Assembly: GCA_016280445.1 (NCBI GenBank)
Contig: JAEEGS010000043.1
Location: 1 to 47,076, forward strand
Source of the DNA: Bacteroidaceae bacterium
GTDB lineage: Bacteria > Bacteroidota > Bacteroidia > Bacteroidales > Bacteroidaceae
DNA: 47,076 nucleotides
Reading direction: 5' to 3'
Shown here: in pieces, positions 27,075 to 34,624 of the stretch
Layout: every line of letters begins with the position of its first letter
How positions within the stretch are numbered: the stretch's first letter is position 1
Made by a program: the position numbers and the translations under genes
Notes under the pieces: generated by a model
What the model was told of the DNA's origin: nothing
What the model saw: the letters and a program-made list of their open reading frames with translations, nothing else
The model's database searches: none

Positions 27075-27569
27075 TCAGTTCCTCGGTCTTCCATACCTCT
27101 TGGGGATGTAGTAATACTGTTCTCTGTACACCACCTTGTAGTAGTCGCCCGTTTCACCCACGCAGCGCAGGTAGTCGCCCGTGTTGAAATGCGGTGCCGA
27201 ACTGCCCGTCCATTTCGTCGATTCATCAGGACGGAAACGCAGGCACACCCTGTCTCCAGCAACGACGATGTTGCTGTAAGACGTAGCTCTTGCGCTGCTT
27301 GAACTTTGTGTGCCTCGTGGACGTGCATATTGCTTGGGCACATAGTAATAATCGCCTCTGTACTTCACCTTGTAGAAGTCACCCACTTGCCCCGCACATG
27401 GAAGTTTGTCACCCGTGTTGAAATGCGGTGCCGAAGTTCCCGTCCATTTCGTCCCGTTGTCGGGACGGAAACGCAGACACACATTGTCGCCCGCAATCAC
27501 CACCTCACTCTGAGCCTGCACATACAGTGCCGCCAATGCCATCAAACAAAGAATCGCAATCTTTTTCAT
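27075..27569 (-). CDS. Secreted protein with two SH3-like repeats
   Basis: This is a 164-residue protein with a signal peptide (MKKIAILCLMALAALYVQAQ). Residues 23-85 and 101-163 are direct repeats: each has AGDxVCLRFRPD, TKWTGxSAPHFNTGD and YYYxPKxYxRPR. The plan resembles bacterial SH3 domains that bind cell-wall peptides. The two halves are also very similar in DNA, pointing to a recent internal duplication. The linker is Ser-rich. It is probably periplasmic or exported; the ligand is unknown. It converges with the RluA gene. Confidence 0.7.
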   Translation of the reverse strand: MKKIAILCLMALAALYVQAQSEVVIAGDNVCLRFRPDNGTKWTGTSAPHFNTGDKLPCAGQVGDFYKVKYRGDYYYVPKQYARPRGTQSSSSARATSYSNIVVAGDRVCLRFRPDESTKWTGSSAPHFNTGDYLRCVGETGDYYKVVYREQYYYIPKRYGRPRN

Positions 27570-27641
27570 ACAATTTCGGTTTTTAGGAGTTAATAATTAA
27601 TTAATAATTGATATGCTGTATGTTGTTTCTCTTTTGTGGCA

Positions 27642-28772
27642 TCATTTTGTCTCAAACTTTCCCTCAATGATGGCAATGGCCAATTCGGCCCACACCCACA
27701 AGTTCTTGTTGTAAAGCCCCTTAAATTCCGACAGCGGAACAGGATTTTTTGTGCCCAGTTCTATGGTGGCGCTGGGGCGATGGAATCGCACCTCTACCTC
27801 GTCTCCCCACGAACCGCATTCGGGCGATGTGTCAGAGCCATAGAGTGGGTAAGCCGTGTGGCGTTTGATGATGTTGGCCATTTTTAGAGCCAGGTCGTTC
27901 ACCTGCTTCGGGGCATTTTTACATCCGTGATAAACCAGATTGCCACACGTGTGGTAGTTCAGGAAGCAGGCATACTCACGCTCTTGTGCCACCTCCATCA
28001 GCAGATTCGACTCGACTTCCGTCAGAGGTTCCTTCCCGGGGTAATGAGAGTAGTTCTTGCTGGGTTTCCGTTTCCTGTCCTTGCCAAATCCGTTGTGGAA
28101 ATTGCGGTTGATGTCAACCCCTCGTGCATTTGACTTGATTTGATCATGCTTGATACCAGCCTTTGTGTTGGCTTTCACCCATTCTTTCACATCGGCAGTC
28201 ACGGCTCCAACCTCTCCTCGTTGAGCTATCTCCACCCCGTCAGGGTTGGTCATGGGGATGATGACAAAACAGACATCTTCCAGCAGCTGCTTCAAATCCT
28301 GCCCGTTGAAGTTCCCCGTTTCGTGATTCCTGACGTAATACTCCAACATGGACATCACCAATTGAGCTGACATATATTCGCGGGCATGCATTGCTGCCTG
28401 TACCATTACGTGATACTGGGCCTCATGGTTACCCAAATACACCACGGGAATTCCTCTGCCCTGATAAGTCTCGCTTCTCATCTCAAATCTGATGCATTCT
28501 GGCCACACCTCTTGCATCACCTGTAAGTCCTCCAGCATTTCCTCATAAGAATAAATCTGCTTCGTTCTGTCCACGATGTCCCCATGTGGAGGGGTCTTCC
28601 TCTGAACAACGACAGTTGAGTCCTTCGTGCTCCCAGTTGTACACGAAATGGCATTGCTTGTTTCCCTGCCCGAATCGGGCATGCCTTGTCCGTTGTTTTC
28701 TTTGATGTTCCCTTGGCAACTGAGGCATATCAGCAACATCACAATGGTAGACAAATAAGTTCTCTTTTTCAT
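27642..28772 (-). CDS. M14-family zinc carboxypeptidase, predicted lipoprotein
   Basis: The 376-residue protein starts with a lipoprotein signal (VMLLICLSCQGN, Cys19). The M14 metallocarboxypeptidase fold begins near 70. The zinc ligands are in MHAREYMSAQ (His129, Glu132) and the later His of CFLNYHTCGN; other motifs are MTNPDGVEIA, GVDINRNF (substrate-binding Asn-Arg) and the catalytic Glu in SATIELGTKNP. It should remove C-terminal residues from peptides at the cell envelope; gamma-D-glutamyl peptidase activity is an alternative for this group. It has a very good promoter (28826-28857). Confidence 0.88.
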   Translation of the reverse strand: MKKRTYLSTIVMLLICLSCQGNIKENNGQGMPDSGRETSNAISCTTGSTKDSTVVVQRKTPPHGDIVDRTKQIYSYEEMLEDLQVMQEVWPECIRFEMRSETYQGRGIPVVYLGNHEAQYHVMVQAAMHAREYMSAQLVMSMLEYYVRNHETGNFNGQDLKQLLEDVCFVIIPMTNPDGVEIAQRGEVGAVTADVKEWVKANTKAGIKHDQIKSNARGVDINRNFHNGFGKDRKRKPSKNYSHYPGKEPLTEVESNLLMEVAQEREYACFLNYHTCGNLVYHGCKNAPKQVNDLALKMANIIKRHTAYPLYGSDTSPECGSWGDEVEVRFHRPSATIELGTKNPVPLSEFKGLYNKNLWVWAELAIAIIEGKFETK

Positions 28773-28825
28773 GTTCAGATGATGGATTAATAAGGCATTT
28801 AAGCCTCCTTGGTTAGTTTCGACGG

Positions 28826-28857
28826 CAAAATTACAAAATTATAGTGAGAACGACAAA
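28826..28857 (-). promoter_or_regulatory. Promoter of the M14 carboxypeptidase gene
   Basis: On the minus strand TTTG (28857-28854), 20 bases, then TAATTTTG (28833-28826), a close match to the Bacteroidetes consensus. The leader to the ATG at 28772 is about 47 bases. Confidence 0.75.
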
Positions 28858-28886
28858 CGAAACAATAAAAACTTGTAATTGCAAAT

Positions 28887-29034
28887 CCTCAGTTTCTTCA
28901 ATTGACAGTTTTATGGGGCACTTTTCTTGAGAATATCAAAAAATGTCAAAATAATGGTTGTATTATAGCATAAAAATTTTTTTTGTTCGAGAAATGGGCA
29001 GTCGTTATAAAACTGTCAACTGAGGAAACTGAGG
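28887..29034. repeat. Inverted repeat with 28-base arms
   Basis: The arms 28887-28914 (CCTCAGTTTCTTCAATTGAC...) and 29007-29034 are reverse complements at 26 of 28 positions, separated by 92 AT-rich bases containing a run of eight T. I see no target-site duplication and no coding sequence inside. It could be a miniature inverted-repeat element, a structured RNA, or a protein-binding region. Confidence 0.65.
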
Positions 29035-29063
29035 AAAGAGGACGTTTTTGAGGCTTTCGGTAT

Positions 29064-29142
29064 CGATTACTCGGTATTGGTGACGCCGATTTTTCGATGG
29101 CGACAGTGTCGATTAATCGAGAGTGGGAGCATCGATCTGTCG
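29064..29142. repeat. Four palindromic units at an exact 23-base period
   Basis: The cores CGATTACTCG (29064), CGATTTTTCG (29087), CGATTAATCG (29110) and CGATCTGTCG (29133) share CGATnnnTCG and are spaced 23 bases each time. The 13-base spacers are related (TGG at their middle in three of four). Flanks such as CAT/ATG around unit 4 extend the dyad. The period is not a multiple of three, so this is not a coding repeat. Confidence 0.75.
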
Positions 29143-29302
29143 ATGATGGTAGTGGAGTGGGTGTACATGTGGCAGTCCATTGATTTTCTGTTGATTGAAC
29201 ATTCAAGCGTGTTGTTAGCATCACAGATTTAGCGAATCCTGCTTTTCCCGTACACAATAGGACGCAGTTCCTCAATGTCGTTAAGTTCACGGGCATACCC
29301 TC

Positions 29303-29352
29303 AGTAGGCTCATGGGCTCTACGGCGTTAGGCCCATGAGCTTTACGGCGTAG
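29303..29352 (+). repeat. Dispersed palindromic element, copy 2
   Basis: GCTCATGGGC (29308-29317) and GCCCATGAGC (29331-29340) are perfect 10-base arms; the loop contains ACGGCGTTA and TTTACGGCGTA follows. It aligns with the minus strand of the copy at 14871-14921. Confidence 0.65.
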
Positions 29353-29507
29353 GGGATATGGGGGGACTGCTTGGGTACAAAATGCGATGTGGTGGTTGAT
29401 TGGGTGAATGGCGGAAAGTGGTCGTATTCTTGAGATGGCAAAGGTGGTGTAATTTGTAAAATGGGGATAAATAAATGGGGCGTGAATGTGATAAAAAGTG
29501 TAAAACT

Positions 29508-29539
29508 TTTGAATTTTCGGAATAAAAGTGCTATATTTG
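29508..29539 (+). promoter_or_regulatory. Promoter of rpoD
   Basis: TTTG (29508-29511), 20 bases, then TATATTTG (29532-29539) fit the Bacteroidetes primary promoter. The start codon at 29562 would leave a short leader of about 15 bases. Confidence 0.75.
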
Positions 29540-29561
29540 CACACTTTTTTACGCGTAAAGT

Positions 29562-30431
29562 ATGAGGCAATTAAAAATCACCAAGTCAATCACGAACCGT
29601 GAGAGTGCTTCGTTGGATAAGTACTTGCAGGAAATCGGTCGTGAGGAGTTAATCACTGTTGAAGAAGAAGTTGAACTGGCTGCGAAGATTCGCAAAGGCG
29701 GTGTCGAGGGCAGAAGAGCCTTGGAGAAACTGACTAGAGCGAACCTTCGTTTCGTCGTTTCTGTGGCCAAGCAGTACCAGAATCAGGGCTTGAGTTTGCC
29801 CGACCTCATCAACGAGGGTAATCTGGGTCTGATCAAGGCTGCGGAGAAGTTTGACGAGACGCGCGGTTTCAAGTTCATCAGTTATGCTGTGTGGTGGATT
29901 CGCCAGTCCATTCTGCAGGCATTGGCTGAGCAGAGCCGTATTGTGCGTCTGCCGCTGAACCAGGTGGGTTCGCTCAACAAGATTGGCAAGGCTTTCTCGA
30001 AGTTTGAACAGGAGAATGAGCGTCGCCCTTCGCCTGAAGAGTTGGCTGCACAGTTGGACTTGCCAGTGGACAAGGTGGCTGACACGATGAAGGTGAGCGG
30101 ACGTCACATCAGTGTGGACGCGCCTTTCGTGGAGGGTGAGGACAACAGTCTGCTCGACATCTTGTCGAACCCCGATTCTCCATCAGCAGACCGTATGCTG
30201 GTGACGGAGTCGTTGCAGAAGGAGATTGAGCGTGCGCTTGATACGCTGACGGTGCGCGAGAAGGAAATCATCAAGATGTTCTTTGGATTGGGCGAGCCGG
30301 AGAAGACGCTGGAGGAGATTGGCGAACGCTTCAATCTGACCCGCGAACGTGTGCGTCAGATTAAGGAGAAAGCCATCCGCCGTCTGCGCTCGCAGTCGAA
30401 GAGCAAATTGCTGAAGACGTATTTGGGATAA
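29562..30431 (+). CDS. rpoD: Primary RNA polymerase sigma factor (sigma-70, Bacteroidetes short form)
   Basis: The 289 residues lack the long N-terminal region 1.1 and insertion of proteobacterial sigma-70, as is usual for Bacteroidetes. Region 1.2 is [20 protein letters not shown]; region 2 has [39 protein letters not shown] and [17 protein letters not shown]; region 3 has [13 protein letters not shown]; region 4.2 ends with [18 protein letters not shown], the -35 (here -33) binding helix. It directs transcription from promoters such as those marked in this window. Its upstream region is unusually long and repeat-rich. Confidence 0.95.
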   Translation: MRQLKITKSITNRESASLDKYLQEIGREELITVEEEVELAAKIRKGGVEGRRALEKLTRANLRFVVSVAKQYQNQGLSLPDLINEGNLGLIKAAEKFDETRGFKFISYAVWWIRQSILQALAEQSRIVRLPLNQVGSLNKIGKAFSKFEQENERRPSPEELAAQLDLPVDKVADTMKVSGRHISVDAPFVEGEDNSLLDILSNPDSPSADRMLVTESLQKEIERALDTLTVREKEIIKMFFGLGEPEKTLEEIGERFNLTRERVRQIKEKAIRRLRSQSKSKLLKTYLG

Positions 30432-30465
30432 TTGACAATTGATGATTGACAATTGGTAATTGGGA
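30431..30465 (+). repeat. Short TTGACAATTG-type direct repeats after rpoD
   Basis: TTGACAATTGATGATTGACA and the following ATTGGTAATTGGGAA contain repeated ATTGACAATTG words. A similar word (AAAATTGACAATTGAGA) occurs at 15603-15619 between two other genes. It looks like a low-complexity intergenic sequence family, with no function visible. Confidence 0.4.
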
Positions 30466-30473
30466 ATGAGAGA

Positions 30474-30929
30474 ATGAAGAGATTTTTTGTATGGAGTGCC
30501 TTGCTGTGCCTGATGTTTGCTGTGCCTGCGTGTGTTTCGGCAAAGAAAAATCCTCAGGCTTATGGAAAGGGTAAGGCGACAATTTATATTTTTGGTGTGA
30601 GCCAGATGCTGACCGATAGTGTGGTGTACATCACCAACATCAATCAGGTGGACAGCATCGATTTGGAGCGGAAGACCAAGTTTCTGCCGTTTCGTTCGGA
30701 GTTTAGCCTGCAACTGAAAGAGTATATGGAGGGCCAGTTGGCTCTGAACCACCAGACAACCTGCGTGTTTTATGCTTCGAGCCGTAAGAAACTGTCGAAG
30801 AAATTCTACAAAATAAAGAAGCGTTATCTGGACGATCCTTACAAGAAGATTGTGATGGTGGATGAACGCTATTTCACATTCAAGCATCCTTTGGACGCTG
30901 TTTCTGGAGCAGCATCGGCGGAGGAATAG
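30474..30929 (+). CDS. Secreted protein of unknown function (151 residues)
   Basis: I do not recognise a family. I chose the ATG at 30474 (MKRFFVWSALLCLMFAVPAC) because it gives a clean signal peptide; an in-frame ATG lies 21 bases upstream. Cleavage may be lipoprotein-type at VPAC or after CVSA. The mature part is small and basic (KKNPQAYGKGKATIYIFGVS, then SSRKKLSKKFYKIKKRYLDD) and ends AVSGAASAEE. It lies 42 bases after rpoD and about 50 before the C11 peptidase start, so it may be the first accessory gene of that block and is a possible substrate or partner of the block's enzymes. Confidence 0.7.
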   Translation: MKRFFVWSALLCLMFAVPACVSAKKNPQAYGKGKATIYIFGVSQMLTDSVVYITNINQVDSIDLERKTKFLPFRSEFSLQLKEYMEGQLALNHQTTCVFYASSRKKLSKKFYKIKKRYLDDPYKKIVMVDERYFTFKHPLDAVSGAASAEE

Positions 30930-30981
30930 GAGGATGCGGCTGATGAGGAAAAGAGAACGGATACCGTGCCGATGCGTTGAC

Positions 30982-32268
30982 ATGAATGGTCGGCAAAGAA
31001 TATGGGCAGTTGTGACAATGGTTTTGGCCATCGTCGCAACTGGCTTGTTTTCGGCCTGTCAGAAAGATGAGGGGACGCAGCCACCGCAGTATGACACATC
31101 GATGGCCGAGAGCCGCACAGTGATGGTTTACATGGCGGCAGAGAACAGCATGTCGGACTATGTGAGCAGTGATATGCGTGAGATGCTGGATGGAATGGCC
31201 TCGAAAGTTTTCTATCCAGGTGACCGCATCGTGGTGTATGTGGACGATAACACGTTGCCGCGCATTTACTTGATTGACAACACCACAAACGTGACTTCGC
31301 CTGCTAACTTGCAACCGGTGAAGACGTATAGCGAAGATGTCAATTCGGCCTCGGCTGAGCAGTTGGGTGCCTTCGTTTCCTATGTGAAAACGAACGATAA
31401 GTATAAGGCCGATAGTTACGTGTTGGTGATGTGGTCGCATGGAACGGGCTGGATTCCCTCTGATTATAGCGGAGATGTTTCCAGCCAATCGTTGCGGAGA
31501 TCGTTTGGTGTGGACAACGGATATAATTATACAAGTGGCAACAAGATTGATGAAGGCTATAAGATGAACATCCCAGATATGGCGCGTGCCTTGGAAGAGC
31601 AGGGTGGAGTGGACGTCATTCTGTTTGATGCATGTTTCATGCAGACGGTGGAGGTGGCATACGAACTGCGTCACGCTGCGGCGCACATCATTTCTTCGCC
31701 TGCCGAGATTCCCGGATTAGGCGCTGACTATTCGACGATGGTGCCAGCCATGTTCCAGAAGGATGACTATGCCACAAAAATGTTGGAGGCTTATTACAAC
31801 AGGTATTGCAATGACCCTGCGTGCGGCATCGTGATTTCGAGTGTGAACACGGATGCGCTAGATTCCTTTGCTGCCTACGTGAAGCAGGTGGTGGCGTTGC
31901 ATCGCGATGACTTGTTGAATGCTGACTACACTCATGTGTTGGACTATCTGCTTTATGGCGTGGGGCGTTGGGGAACGGACAATCCAGATTGTTACGACAT
32001 GCAAGGGGTGATGAAGAATGTGATGAGTGAGGAGGAATTTGCCGTTTGGCAGGAGAAGGTATCTCAGGTGATAACCTGTATGCATACAAATTTTTGGTAT
32101 AGTGGTAGACGCGGAGGATGGAAAACGTATCAAATCGAAGACCCGTCGCAGTGTTGCGGTGTATCGATGTTTATCCCGCTGAACAAATATGCAACGAACT
32201 CAGCCCGTTTCAACGACACGTATCTTGATATGGAGTGGGGAAAAGATGTGTGGGGAATTGAGAATTAG
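30982..32268 (+). CDS. C11 (clostripain-type) cysteine peptidase, predicted lipoprotein
   Basis: The protein has 428 residues from the ATG at 30982, chosen because it gives the lipoprotein signal MNGRQRIWAVVTMVLAIVAT with lipobox FSAC; earlier in-frame ATGs (30934, 30943) would add a basic extension. The caspase-like fold begins with RTVMVYMAAENSM. The catalytic pair is His153 in VLVMWSHGTGWIP and Cys218 in VILFDACFMQTVEVAYEL, both canonical for C11. PAEIPGLGADYS follows, as in the family. C11 peptidases cut after Arg or Lys and can activate partner proteins (fragipain activates fragilysin). It should face the periplasm or surface. It lies 10 bases before the HPr-kinase-like gene. Confidence 0.87.
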   Translation: MNGRQRIWAVVTMVLAIVATGLFSACQKDEGTQPPQYDTSMAESRTVMVYMAAENSMSDYVSSDMREMLDGMASKVFYPGDRIVVYVDDNTLPRIYLIDNTTNVTSPANLQPVKTYSEDVNSASAEQLGAFVSYVKTNDKYKADSYVLVMWSHGTGWIPSDYSGDVSSQSLRRSFGVDNGYNYTSGNKIDEGYKMNIPDMARALEEQGGVDVILFDACFMQTVEVAYELRHAAAHIISSPAEIPGLGADYSTMVPAMFQKDDYATKMLEAYYNRYCNDPACGIVISSVNTDALDSFAAYVKQVVALHRDDLLNADYTHVLDYLLYGVGRWGTDNPDCYDMQGVMKNVMSEEEFAVWQEKVSQVITCMHTNFWYSGRRGGWKTYQIEDPSQCCGVSMFIPLNKYATNSARFNDTYLDMEWGKDVWGIEN

Positions 32269-32278
32269 AAAACTGACA

Positions 32279-33178
32279 ATGAAGAAAGTTTATTATAGAG
32301 TAGGGCGACACACGTATAGTGTCTGTTTCAAAGACGATAAGAACACGACGGATTTGCTGCCATCGAGTGAACCTTTCCGTTTGGACGATGAGCCAGCGGA
32401 GCGTGAACCTTTGCTGTTTGAACTGACGGTGGATGACAATTGGCGACCTGCACAGAAAGGTTCGGAGATTGGACAGTTTGACTGTGGTGGAAACAATCAT
32501 GGCGTGTACAGATTGGACGATGGTGCTTACCAGATTCAGGTCAGCGATGTGTCGGACAGGCAATGTTGTCTACTGGAGGCGAAGTCCGACTTCTCTTCGG
32601 CTCAGGTGTGTCTGAATGGTGACTGGGTGATGCGCAACTTCGGCTTGAACAACGCGCTGATGATGATGTATGCTTTTGCAGGTGCCGACAAGATGACGGT
32701 ACTGATGCATGCGTCGGTGGTGAGGAAGGACGGACGTGGCTATTTGTGCCTTGGTGTGAGTGGAACGGGTAAGAGCACTCATACATCGAACTGGCTCAAA
32801 TATGTGCCTGGCACCGATTTGATGAACGATGATAACCCTGTGGTGCGCGTGTGCGACGATGGAGTGGCGCGTGTGTTTGGTTCGCCTTGGAGCGGTAAGA
32901 CCCCTTGCTACCGTAATGTGGAGGCACCTATTGGTGGCTTTTTGCAACTGGAGCAGGCTCCTTATAACAATATCAGCCGCATGCGGGTTGTGGATGCTTT
33001 TGCTTCATTGCTGCCTTCATGCTCGGTGATGAAGTGGGACAGACGCGACTATGTGGGAACATGCGACACGGTGTCGCGCTTGCTGGAACTGGTGCCTGTG
33101 TTCTTTTTGAAAAATTTGCCTGACGAGGATGCTGTGCGGATGAGTTATGAGGCGATGACAGGAAAGGCGTATGCATAA
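32279..33178 (+). CDS. HPr kinase/PEP carboxykinase-like P-loop protein
   Basis: The protein has 299 residues from the ATG at 32279 (MKKVYYRVGRHTYSV); this start sits after the upstream stop, while the longer frame overlaps the C11 gene. The N-terminal half (1-135) has no domain that I can name. The C-terminal half has Walker A GVSGTGKST (159-167), then DLMNDDNPVVRV, GSPWSGKTPCY and GGFLQLEQAP, the layout of HprK-like kinases that occur beside PqqD-like proteins. HprK-like kinases in lasso peptide clusters phosphorylate a precursor; here the target is unknown. It overlaps the S26-like gene by 8 bases. Confidence 0.75.
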   Translation: MKKVYYRVGRHTYSVCFKDDKNTTDLLPSSEPFRLDDEPAEREPLLFELTVDDNWRPAQKGSEIGQFDCGGNNHGVYRLDDGAYQIQVSDVSDRQCCLLEAKSDFSSAQVCLNGDWVMRNFGLNNALMMMYAFAGADKMTVLMHASVVRKDGRGYLCLGVSGTGKSTHTSNWLKYVPGTDLMNDDNPVVRVCDDGVARVFGSPWSGKTPCYRNVEAPIGGFLQLEQAPYNNISRMRVVDAFASLLPSCSVMKWDRRDYVGTCDTVSRLLELVPVFFLKNLPDEDAVRMSYEAMTGKAYA

Positions 33179-33671
33179 ACTGTCGGTTGACAACAAGGAG
33201 TTCCTTCCGATTGTGGTGGAAAGAGTGAGGGCAGGACAGTTGGCCACCATTATGGCGCGTGGTAACAGCATGCGCCCGTTTATTGAGGACGGTCGCGACA
33301 AACTGGTGTTAGGCAAACCTGACCATGTGAAGGTGGGCGATGTGATTCTGGCCGAAGTGGAGGAGGGGCATTTTGTGTGTCACCGCATTGTACAGATGGC
33401 TGATGGGATGGTGACTATGCGTGGTGACGGTAATCCTGTAGGCACAGAGGTCTTTCCTGAAGCGAATGTGCGGGCGAAACTGGTGCAAGTGATTAGGAAA
33501 GGGAAAACGTACACGCTGGACACATCGAGAAAGTGGAAGGTGTATTCGGCTGTGTGGCCAAAATTGCTCCCTGTGCGGCGATATCTGTTGGCTCTGTACC
33601 GTTTGCTTTGGCTGCATCAGTGGCCGGAACGATGGACAAAATCGCGCGCTGGACAATCAATGAAAACGTAA
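33171..33671 (+). CDS. S24/S26-family peptidase-like protein with Ser/His arrangement
   Basis: This is a 166-residue protein with the signal-peptidase/LexA fold: MARGNSMRPFIEDGRDKLVL places the nucleophile at Ser33, VGDVILAEVEEG follows, VCHRIV has His71 where signal peptidase I has Lys, and MRGDGNP (83-89) corresponds to the GDN box. A His general base is typical of ER-type and SipW signal peptidases. No N-terminal membrane helix is seen; a hydrophobic, basic segment (LLPVRRYLLALYRLLW) near the C-terminus may bind membrane. It is embedded between the HprK-like and PqqD-like genes and could process the same peptide. Confidence 0.75.
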   Translation: MHKLSVDNKEFLPIVVERVRAGQLATIMARGNSMRPFIEDGRDKLVLGKPDHVKVGDVILAEVEEGHFVCHRIVQMADGMVTMRGDGNPVGTEVFPEANVRAKLVQVIRKGKTYTLDTSRKWKVYSAVWPKLLPVRRYLLALYRLLWLHQWPERWTKSRAGQSMKT

Positions 33672-33686
33672 CACATTATTTATAAT

Positions 33687-33953
33687 ATGAGAATCAAAAA
33701 AGGTTTTGAATTGCGCAATGTTTGTGGTGAGAACATCATCATTGCACATGGTTTGGAGAACATCGACTTCACAAAGGTCATCACGCTGAACGAGTCAGCG
33801 GCATTCCTCTGGAACAAGGTGGTAGATAAAGACTTCACCGAACAGGAGATGGTGGAGATGCTCCTGGCAGAATATGAGGTGGAGAAGCAGACAGCCGAAG
33901 AGGATGTGAAAGCGCTGGTGACCTCGTGGAAAGAAACAGGAATGGTGGACTGA
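33687..33953 (+). CDS. PqqD-like peptide-binding protein (RRE fold)
   Basis: This is an 88-residue protein of the PqqD family: [20 protein letters not shown], then [20 protein letters not shown] and a helical end with [19 protein letters not shown]. The [10 protein letters not shown] helix is the family hallmark. PqqD domains act as recognition elements that bind the leader of a ribosomally made peptide and bring it to modifying enzymes. It follows the S26-like gene by 15 bases and precedes ung by 1 base. No radical SAM enzyme or obvious short precursor gene is adjacent. Confidence 0.85.
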   Translation: MRIKKGFELRNVCGENIIIAHGLENIDFTKVITLNESAAFLWNKVVDKDFTEQEMVEMLLAEYEVEKQTAEEDVKALVTSWKETGMVD

Positions 33954-33954
33954 T

Positions 33955-34620
33955 ATGGCGAAGGTACAGATAGAGCAATCGTGGCGCGAACGACTTCAAA
34001 CGGAGTTTGATAAGCCTTATTTTGAGGAACTGATTCAGTTCGTCAAGCGGGAGTACGCGCAAGGCACATGCTATCCGCCTGGTGCTCTCATCTTCAATGC
34101 GTTCAATCTCTGTCCACTGCCGAAGGTGAAGGTGGTGCTCATCGGACAAGACCCTTATCACGAACCGGGACAGGCACACGGGCTTTGTTTCTCGGTGAAT
34201 GACGGTGTGCCATTTCCTCCCTCGCTGCGTAATATCTTCCAGGAGATTCAGACAGACCTCGGTACTCCTGTGCCGCAATCGGGCAATCTGACCCGATGGG
34301 CTGAGCAGGGGGTGCTGTTGCTCAACGCTACGTTGACCGTGCGTGCTCATGCTGCAGCCAGTCATCAGAAACGGGGTTGGGAAGAGTTCACCGATGCTGT
34401 GATTCGTCTGGTCAGTGCCGAACGGGAACATGTGGTGTTCATCCTTTGGGGCAGTTATGCACAAAGTAAGGCGTCCCTTATCGATGCTACGAAACATTGT
34501 ATCCTGCGTTCCGCACATCCATCTCCTTTGTCTGCCTATCGTGGCTTCTTTGGCAATCATCATTTCAGTATATGCAATCAATATTTACAACAACATGGTT
34601 TAACACCAATTCAATGGTAA
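33955..34620 (+). CDS. ung: Uracil-DNA glycosylase
   Basis: Ung removes uracil from DNA and starts base excision repair. The 221 residues show the catalytic water-activating loop [33 protein letters not shown] (uracil recognition Asn), and the Leu-intercalation loop [14 protein letters not shown]. Length and motifs are those of family 1. It begins one base after the PqqD-like stop, so it probably shares that transcript, though it has no evident link with peptide processing. Confidence 0.96.
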   Translation: MAKVQIEQSWRERLQTEFDKPYFEELIQFVKREYAQGTCYPPGALIFNAFNLCPLPKVKVVLIGQDPYHEPGQAHGLCFSVNDGVPFPPSLRNIFQEIQTDLGTPVPQSGNLTRWAEQGVLLLNATLTVRAHAAASHQKRGWEEFTDAVIRLVSAEREHVVFILWGSYAQSKASLIDATKHCILRSAHPSPLSAYRGFFGNHHFSICNQYLQQHGLTPIQW

Positions 34621-34624
34621 GATT

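Larger units (their letters stand above)
28773..29561. other. 789-base gene-free region upstream of rpoD with layered repeats
   Basis: In order: the promoter of the divergent carboxypeptidase gene, the 28-base inverted repeat, four 23-base palindromic units, about 150 bases with no recognised content, the dispersed palindromic element, about 150 bases of G-rich DNA, and the rpoD promoter. The longest frames here have biased compositions that I take as non-coding. Confidence 0.7.

Noticed and set aside
29064-29142. CRISPR array
   Set aside because: Only four short, diverged 10-base cores with 13-base related spacers; no cas genes.
28946-29296. Minus-strand frame of 116 codons across the repeats upstream of rpoD
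   Set aside because: It translates through the 23-base palindromic units and part of the inverted repeat, whose period is not a multiple of three; composition is atypical.
29229-29300. Short minus-strand reading GYARELNDIEELRPIVYG... followed by TAA
   Set aside because: It has a protein-like look, but only 24 codons between stops and no start codon; it is too short to call without a search.
30862-30981. N-terminal extension of the C11 peptidase from upstream in-frame ATG codons
   Set aside because: The extension overlaps the preceding gene or adds an Arg-rich stretch before the signal peptide; the ATG at 30982 gives a normal lipoprotein signal.
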